From Gigaspora rosea (Eukaryota > Glomeromycota > Glomeromycetes > Diversisporales > Gigasporaceae), in NCBI GenBank assembly GCA_003550325.1, contig QKWP01000234.1:271034-335033 (forward strand): a DNA stretch of 64,000 nucleotides, given 5' to 3'. The notes beneath the pieces are model-generated. The model made no database searches. It saw nothing but the letters and a program-made list of their open reading frames with translations, and had not been told where the DNA came from. The translations under genes were made by a program, and so were the position numbers. This document shows, one piece after another, positions 57,838-64,000 of this stretch (positions are counted from its first letter, which is position 1; each line of letters begins with the position of its first letter).

Positions 57838-58243
57838 TAACCTGACTTCTTCCGGCTTGCTTTTACACTGCCCAAAAGCGATTTGTCACAATGACTATCT
57901 TAGTAGCCAGAAATTTTTGCAGCCAATTTTCAGACTACTTGAGCCACAAGTTCATATAGTATCTCATAATATCCAGACTTAGGCCTCACATTACGTTTCG
58001 TGACTTCGGTTATTCCAAATTGGTGTTCTGGCATAGCCCTCGTCACTGTAGCTTTGATCACAGATCACTGCCCATTTTAGGTATTAAGTCTGTCAATTGA
58101 TGTCCTGGGTCCCTATATCCTGCAGCATTTTAGTTCTCTAATTTGGTCTAGCCCAGCTGGCTTTTTTACAAATTGCCGCCACTTGGATTTGAACCGGCAA
58201 CCTTAGGATTTGCAATCTTGGAGCATAACTGGGACCCAAGGTC
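57838..58243 (-). mobile_element. tRNA-derived SINE-like element
   Basis: On the minus strand it starts with CCTTGGGTCCCAGTTATGCT (A-box region, 58233-58223) and a B-box GGTTCAAATCC at 58195-58185. It then runs for ~350 bp of moderately GC-rich unique sequence to about 57838. The tRNA-like fold lacks paired acceptor and T stems, so it is a SINE head and not a working tRNA gene. Confidence 0.55.
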
Positions 58244-58640
58244 TTTTTTTTATTTTTAAATTTGGATTTTTGTTTAGATAGTAGAGGTTTTCTCCTTTTT
58301 TTGTTTTATTTTTTCCTTTTAATTTCTATACTTTGTGTTTTTCATTAGTAGAGACCTTTTACTTGAAAAGCTAGAAGAAGAAGGTTTAAAAGAAAGCAAT
58401 CATGACACATTAGGTTGTAGACTGTTCTTCAGTGATACAGTATATTAATTAAATCATATATATTCATTTAGTATTGAGATAAAGTCTGCTATAGCAAATT
58501 GAATATAGGTACTTTTTGAAGTAACTAGATTAGTTAATATTTGTAAATTGGATTAAAAATTTTATTTTTTTAAAGCTGATAACTAAGCAGTTAACTAGCA
58601 TTTAATAAAGTATTGGCATAATTGCCAAATTGAAAAAAAT
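58244..58640 (+). mobile_element. Possible 3' end of a retroelement related to 35097-36274
   Basis: The end (AGCATTTAATAAAGTATTGG, then an A-rich tail) resembles CTTAATAAAGTATTAGCATG of the element at 35097. Similarity further upstream is weak. No coding sequence. Confidence 0.35.
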
Positions 58641-58853
58641 AAACTTAAAAAATCTATTTGAATCCCAAACAGATTCTTTTAGTAAAAAAAAAGTTATTAT
58701 AAAAAAACTAAAATTTTTCTTTGTATATATAGCAAATTTTATTTTATACTAAAACAATAAGTAACTTATTCTACTATCTTTGATTTATTTAATCCAAAAT
58801 TTTAAGTTAATTTATAAGCTCAAGAGGATCTTGGCTTTAAAGTTATATATATA

Positions 58854-59276
58854 GGGATCTGTTAAAGCCAGGCACCATCACATGACTGATAACCAATCAA
58901 ATTGTAAAATTTTAATTGTTATGAATCAGCCCGACAAGACAAAAACAATGAAAAAAAATGAAAAACACCAAAAATACAAGAAATGAGTGTTTACCAATGT
59001 TGTCATGTCTACTATGTCCAAGACTTTTTTTACCCATGTCCATGTCCAAATGTTCACAGTGTTCACAACTGTTCAAAGAATATTTTGACTTTAAAATTTA
59101 ATAAATTAGTTTAAGAAAGATATAATTATATATTTTTTATAGTTCTGAATGTTTTTCTGAAAAGAAAAAATTAGTTCACAATTTGTCCACAATTGTCCTA
59201 ACTACTAACTAATCCTTATCCTGATTTTAATTAAATAATAAAAAACATATAAAGGTACCTGGCTTTAACGGTCCCC
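58854..59276. mobile_element. 423-bp MITE with GGGATCTGTTAAAGCCAGG ends
   Basis: GGGATCTGTTAAAGCCAGGC at the left and GGGGACCGTTAAAGCCAGGT (right end read inward) form the ends. TATATA flanks both sides. The middle is non-coding. Confidence 0.75.
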
Positions 59277-60675
59277 ATATATAGTAATTTATATAAACTT
59301 ATATATATAGTAAGAAATTTATAACATCTCTGACTATAACGTAGTATAAATAATTAAATAAATAAAATAAGTGGTTCCCTTAATAGATAAAGAATAATAA
59401 AATAAAAATTAAACGCATGAATTCGAAATAGGAATCATTTAAGTGTTGCAAACAAATATTTTAAAAATATTTTATTTATATCAAATTAAAATAATAGTGG
59501 AATATTTATGTTAATAATAAAACATTGGGCTTTTGTAAGATCCAGCTTATGAAAAATCTGATTGGTGATATATATCTGTTAATATGCATAGTTGCGTATA
59601 TATACGTTCCTATCAGGTTTTTAAAGGGCCAAATCCGGTAAATTTAAATAATTTTAAAATTTCTCATAAGATTAATTTAAAAAACGTTTTTGGAATGTAT
59701 TTTGCATTATCTTTAAATATACAAACCTGCTGTAGCAGTTTTGTACCGCCTTTTTTGTTGATTGAATCATGCACTTAGATTAAAAAATCTTGCAAGAAAC
59801 TTTGTCAAGACATAAAAACCTGTTTCTTGAATAATATTTTAAGATAAGATTTTGCACGGGCTGCACTATGTCAAAAGATAGTATCTTTGGTCAAATTACG
59901 AACTTGCCGTTTCTTTTTTTTTAGAACGACAAAAAAAGATCAGATGAACGAATCACAGTATCTTGAATTAACCAATCAGATTTCAAAAAGCGAACGAACA
60001 TAGAAGATACAAAGAAGATTTATACGAATCAAATAGAAATATGTGACCACTTACCAAAAAACTTTATCGAACCTCTCCCTCCAAAACATATTTACTATTT
60101 ATGTAACTCTTTAATGTCTAACGTCCCAATACAGGCCTGAATTTTATCGGTTGAACCAAAATTATGCTAATTTTCATTTGATTTAAAAACATATGGTCCA
60201 TTTTATACACAAGTTATGCGATAAAGCACATATGATGTAAATAGGCGGCTCTAGACAAGGACTTGTATTTATTTTTAGACCAGATCAATTTACCTGATAC
60301 TTGATACAGTGGAATTTTTTAGCTCCTGATATCTACAGTGCCTGTTTTCCTAGTAAGTGCTCACGAATGCACTTTTAAAACTTTAAATACACACATATAT
60401 GTACAAGTACAATATAAAATTCCAAACAGGGAACAAAAAGAATTTTCTTTGTAGTACAAATGTGTGAAAATGAAAAATAAGAAAACCGAATCCATGACAA
60501 TGACTTTTTTTATTTTCATGACCAAAAATGGTCGAAATAAGGAATCTTAGTTATTGTGTTGAAATTTTATAAATTCGATACTTTTTCATTTTTGATTAAA
60601 TCTTCTCCCTAATAACCATTTTTGATCTCTTTCTTTTGACTAACCTGTAGCAATAAAAAAATAACCTTTTCTATT
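59277..60675. other. Intergenic region upstream of the F-box gene
   Basis: This is less repetitive than the rest of the window. A 64-codon frame at 59584-59778 (VFKGPNPVNLNNFKISHKIN) is not recognised and not supported by neighbours. No element ends were found. Confidence 0.4.
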
Positions 60676-60835
60676 AAAGAGAGCTAATGTCCGATAGGCC
60701 TATTACTGGCTAACTAAATCTTTCAAGTTCAATATTTTCAATATCCTTATCTAAGAAAGAGAGCTAGTATCCGATAGCCCTATTACCAGCTAACTAAATA
60801 TTTCAATTTCAAACATTTTCAGCTTTTTTTTTCCC
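60676..60835. repeat. 80-bp tandem duplication upstream of the F-box gene
   Basis: AAAGAGAGCTAATGTCCGAT starts at 60676 and again, slightly diverged, at 60756. Both units contain CCTATTAC-GGC/AGCTAACTAAAT and TTTCAA-TTCAA. The second ends ~110 bp before the F-box start codon, so the repeat lies in the likely promoter. Confidence 0.75.
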
Positions 60836-60943
60836 TAGTACGAACATTATCTGAAAAATTATAGTTATAGTCTATAAGGTCTGCCTACTCATCACGTGAC
60901 CGGTTACTTCTGTAAATAAAAAATATATACTAAAAAATAAAAA

Positions 60944-61834
60944 ATGGAAACATCCACATTACCACACGAGCTTGTGCTTGACATATTTATCCATTTACCG
61001 ACTCGTAATCTATGCAAGCTCAAAACCCTTTCGCGGCATTTTAACCAACAAATAAAAGAAATTATCATTAAACGATTCTCAAAAACTTTTTGCAATTCAC
61101 ATAAGCGTCTATTAGTATGTATATTATTATTATTATTTAATTATTACATGTATCATTATTCCGATTAGTATCAGATATGTTAATACGTGACATTTTTTCA
61201 GGCATTCGTTTCAAGATATGATCTACTTAAATTGGGACCAACCTACCACGTATTTAATTTTGCATTTAAAAGTATAAATAAGGATACTCTCATTTCGACT
61301 TTTTCTATTGATTCTTCATTAACAAAAGGAACTGATGGACCTAAAAGTGTAAAAATTGAAAGTTTACAACTCTGTAGTGGTAATATCTGGAAACAAGGTT
61401 TAATAAATGATTATATACAATATTTGGGTTGGGGTGTTAGTGTCGAAGATAAAGAAGCAAGAATTTATGTTTATGATACCAGAACTAAAAATCCATATTA
61501 TAAAGCATATTTTATTACGAGTGGTAAATTCGTAACTCCTGTGGGTCGGGAAGAATGTAAATCAACTAATGGATTATGGTCTGCTCCTCTTTTACCTAAA
61601 AATAAAAATAAGATATCAACTGTGGGATTTATTGGGAAGAATAAAGTAGAAGATAATGGTACCGGAATTCCTTACATAGCTGGAAAATTAAAAAGTATTT
61701 CCATAAAATCTGAATTATTATTAACATCTTTGGAAGAACCAAGATTCGATAAATCTGAACTTGGTGTGAAATATCTTTTGATGGAAGGTGGTGAAGAATA
61801 TTTAAAACGTAAAAAAAGTTGTGTTATTTGTTGA
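60944..61834 (+). CDS. F-box protein with C-terminal CaaX box, two exons
   Basis: Exon 1 is 60944-61114 (57 codons); the intron is 61115-61201 (GTATGT...TTTTTTCAG, 87 bp, phase 0); exon 2 is 61202-61834, giving 267 residues. Residues 5-45 are an F-box (LPHELVLDIFIHLPTRNLCK, LKTLSRHFNQQIKEI), which would bind Skp1 and make the protein a substrate receptor of an SCF ubiquitin ligase. The rest (IKRFSKTF... GWGVSVEDKEARIYVYDTR... GFIGKNKVEDNGTG) is probably beta-rich and is not a recognised LRR, WD40 or Kelch domain. The last nine residues are KRKKSCVIC: a basic stretch followed by Cys-Val-Ile-Cys, a classical prenylation motif (farnesylation is favoured by the final Cys), so membrane anchoring is predicted. 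An AATAAA lies 40 bp after the stop. The frame is intact, and this is the best gene in the window. Substrate unknown. Confidence 0.85.
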
Positions 61835-62134
61835 AAGTGCTATTTTATTAAAGGTTAGGTAATTATTAGACAATAAATAATTTTTTTTTTGTTATTTAAG
61901 ATATTTACAATTTTATTTATTTGAATTTTTATGAAGATAAAATTTATTTCCAAATAATATATGGTAAATCTATTTCTATCACTATGTATAATATTTGCCC
62001 AATTTTAAACGGCCATATGTATAAAAGCCAATTAAATATTTTCTTCTTCAAAACTTAAATAGTTTTTATCTTTTTTTATTATTGAAAATTTTGAATACAT
62101 TGCATCTTTTATTCACCATCTATCATTACTGTCG

Positions 62135-62275
62135 TATTAACGAAGGAAAAGCTATGGGCACAACATTGGCCAGAGTTAGAGTTAACGTAAGCGTTTTTTA
62201 GTAATGTTGGTCATTGTTGTGCACATACACGTAGTGTTGTGCCGTAGCAATTGCCGTAGCTTTTCATTCGTTAAT
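62135..62275. mobile_element. Small inverted-repeat element
   Basis: TTAACGAAGGAAAAGCTATG at the left is mirrored by CGTAGCTTTTCATTCGTTAA at the right, and GGCACAACA by TGTTGTGCC just inside. No coding sequence. Confidence 0.65.
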
Positions 62276-62384
62276 TATGTATGATCATTTTGTCATATGA
62301 TTTAACCTACATGACAAAAAAATCACATAATAAAAAAAATTATAGTTCCCAAATGACGGAACTGCTAAAAGTTTACAGTAACCA

Positions 62385-62689
62385 ACCGTATTTTCGCGAA
62401 TAACGCCAACCTGCGCGTTATTTTGAGTATTATGCGGTTAATGAGAGTACGCGCATGGGCTTTATATCGAGACAAAGATTGATTTTTTAATAAACCTGTT
62501 TTTCCAGGTAACGACCATGTGCATTATATATCAGTAGCTGTACTAAGGGAAAGCCGGTACTTATATCGCAGATACTGTATATATGGGATGCGTGGACGCG
62601 CATGGGCGTTATTTTGAAGCCTCGCATACTATTTTAGGGGGCGAAATTTTCTAAATAATGCCCATGCCCGTTATTTGCGAAAATACGGT
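62385..62689. mobile_element. 305-bp MITE with ACCGTATTTTCGCGAATAAC ends
   Basis: ACCGTATTTTCGCGAATAAC at the left is mirrored by GTTATTTGCGAAAATACGGT at the right. CGCGCATGGGC units inside each arm make it GC-richer than its surroundings. TSD unclear. Confidence 0.75.
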
Positions 62690-62744
62690 ATATATAATTT
62701 ATATTTAAGAAATACTATAGAATTGATAATGGAGCTCGAAAAAA

Positions 62745-63070
62745 TTAGTATCCATTGACTCCATTCGGAGCTCCATTTGTTCCATTCTCAGAACCATTGG
62801 CTCATTCGCAGCACCATTGACTCCATTCGCAGCGCCGTTGACTCCATTCGCAGCGCCGTTGACTCCATTCAGAGCACCATTGGGGCACCATTCGCGTCTC
62901 CATTCGCAACTTCATTGGGATCAAAAGCATCAACGTAACCAATAGTCGAGGCGGCAGTCAAATGACTTTCCGACAAATTGTCCGGAAGGGTTTCAAACTT
63001 TAGTTTTTTAATGGTTTTTTTTTTTTTTGAGCTTTGAATTATTTTAAAAGTGAACCATGTACTGTGCTAA
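62745..63070 (-). pseudogene. C-terminal coding relic with Asn-Gly repeats
   Basis: On the minus strand a frame from about 63067 reads KIIQSSKKKK, KLKFETLPDNLSESHLTAAS and TIGYVDAFDPNEVANGDANG. The Asn-Gly pattern then carries on in the next frame (NGVNGAA three times, from a 21-bp tandem unit CCATTGACTCCATTCGCAGC on the plus strand). It shifts once more (NGTNGAPNGVNGY) to a stop at 62745. The two shifts are both at CCAATGG. The persistence of the amino-acid pattern across frames shows that it was coding. An AG acceptor precedes the block. The family is not recognised; it may be the last exon of a host gene or a dead copy. Confidence 0.4.
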
Positions 63071-63733
63071 AATTTCTGCAAAACTAAAACCAGTAAAGTA
63101 TTCACGTTTAGGAAAACAGCTATGCCTATCGTGTTTTTAAAGTTTGAGCCCGTTTAATATTTTACTCGTCTTATCTACATAAAAAGATTCATGGTTATTG
63201 TTTCTTTTCGTGTAAATATGGTGGTTCTTTATAGTAAAAAATTTCAAAAGTTCCTTATAGAGTAATTTACTGCGTTTCTATACCGAATTATATAATAAAA
63301 ATTTTTGGAAAGAATTCGCTATAGGGTAAATTTGTTGCAAAAAGGTTGTTATGTCCAAAGTCAACTGTACAAACGAAGAATTAAAAATAAGAATGAAGGA
63401 AGCAATAATCATAATTAATATTAATATGATAGAGTTACGACAAATCAGATAAAAATTAAGAGGCAAGGAAATCATGTAACTGCTACCTCGATTATTGTTG
63501 ACGCTGATGTTTTTCATTGAGTCCATTACAAACTTGACCATGGGTGAGCAGATTGTAATTAGGGGTTAAAATTATTAGACTATATAAAATTTGCCTTGTA
63601 TTAAAGCCAATTAGGTTAAATTACTAGACACGTTTAAACGATTAACTATAAAATGGTTCAAAATTTATTATATATACGAATAATTATAGGTATATAATTT
63701 TTTAATAAATAAATTTTGTACGCTACATGTTAT

Positions 63734-64000
63734 CTACATACTATAAATGAACGAAGGGTGCAAGTCACCCAAATTTTTAGCATCCTCCTCATTAATTCCT
63801 TTAAAAAACCTAACGGGATCTTTAAGTTTATATTTATTCATTCTATTCAAGTGATAATATTGAATTATAGATAATATTACTGCAACAATTAAAAGTGATA
63901 ATGCAGTAGAATGACCAAATTTATAAGTCGGTGCATCATTAGGTCTGTATAATTGTGCACTTACTATACCACCTAGATTACCCCAGGAAATCGCCATCGC
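63734..64000 (-). CDS. MFS transporter, DAL5/allantoate permease-like, C-terminal part
   Basis: The frame enters from the right edge and ends at 63734. It reads AMAISWGNLGGIVSAQLYRP, NDAPTYKFGHSTALSLLIVA and VILSIIQYYHLNRMNKYKLK, then a hydrophilic tail ending GDLHPSFIYSM. GN-GGIVS-Q-YRP-DAP-Y--GH is the signature between TM11 and TM12 of the anion:cation symporter family (DAL5, TNA1 and relatives, which carry allantoate, nicotinate and other organic anions). GD-HP-F-Y is their usual C-terminus. TM12 is GHSTALSLLIVAVILSIIQY. These are proton-linked plasma-membrane or organelle importers of 12 helices and ~500 residues; only the last ~88 are here. The frame is intact with no sign of decay. The substrate cannot be read from this part. 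Confidence 0.85.
   Translation of the reverse strand, partial: AMAISWGNLGGIVSAQLYRPNDAPTYKFGHSTALSLLIVAVILSIIQYYHLNRMNKYKLKDPVRFFKGINEEDAKNLGDLHPSFIYSM

Noticed and set aside
57499-57840. 113-codon frame rich in Phe, Tyr and Leu
   Set aside because: It is a read-through of the (TTTTATTT)n tract.
58180-58242. Possible tRNA gene with A- and B-box
   Set aside because: Acceptor and T stems do not pair and no standard cloverleaf is formed; kept only as a SINE head.
63278-63541. 87-codon minus-strand frame with a hydrophobic stretch
   Set aside because: AT-rich frame of a type expected by chance. Only its first ~20 codons up to a GTAGCA site could be an exon of the Asn-Gly gene, and this is not supported.

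Overview
The window is strongly AT-rich eukaryotic DNA, packed with transposable-element remains and very poor in intact genes. Short GT-AG introns, a DAL5-type transporter end, a SUV3-like helicase relic, TTAGGG-like tracts and two multi-exon 'unknown' families that I associate from memory with arbuscular mycorrhizal (Glomeromycotina) genomes all suggest an early-diverging, TE-rich fungus of that kind. This is an inference; no search was run. A bacterial-type UvrB fragment fits a fungus that has lived with endobacteria.

Layout. 1-668: 5' part of a pogo-like transposase gene, minus strand, with two nonsense codons. 0.7-15.5 kb: a mosaic of non-autonomous DNA elements. They include a 257-bp palindrome nested in a CGATAT-rich element, hAT-type elements with 8-bp target-site duplications (TSDs), elements with 9-bp TSDs, a 1.1-kb PIF/Harbinger-like element nested in a foldback element, and a pogo-type element with TA ends. 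16-26 kb: a graveyard of gene relics: a two-exon fragment of unknown kind, an SD-repeat protein family relic, a bacterial uvrB fragment, a SUV3-like helicase relic and a C2H2 zinc-finger gene. 27.8-31.2 kb: a decayed multi-exon DDE-like gene pair on the minus strand, interrupted by a small MITE. 31.3-42.5 kb: many foldback elements and MITEs, and a 1.18-kb poly-A retroelement with a 14-bp TSD. 42.7-45.3 kb: a retroelement with a tRNA-like head, split by a 1.65-kb hAT-type insertion. 45.7-47.2 kb: a tandem array of about 327-bp palindromic units. 47.8-56.9 kb: a nest of at least four insertion layers, including a 3.85-kb hAT element with a recognisable transposase relic. 59.3-64 kb: the only gene-like island, with an intact two-exon F-box gene whose product ends in a CaaX box, an Asn-Gly-repeat coding relic and the 3' end of an MFS transporter gene.

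There are three single-base Ns (2161, 41641, 44084). Two of them lie beside exact direct duplications, so those duplications are probably scaffolding artefacts.

The genes do not form a pathway. The biology visible here is layered transposition into AT-rich DNA, plus a small live gene cluster at the right edge.
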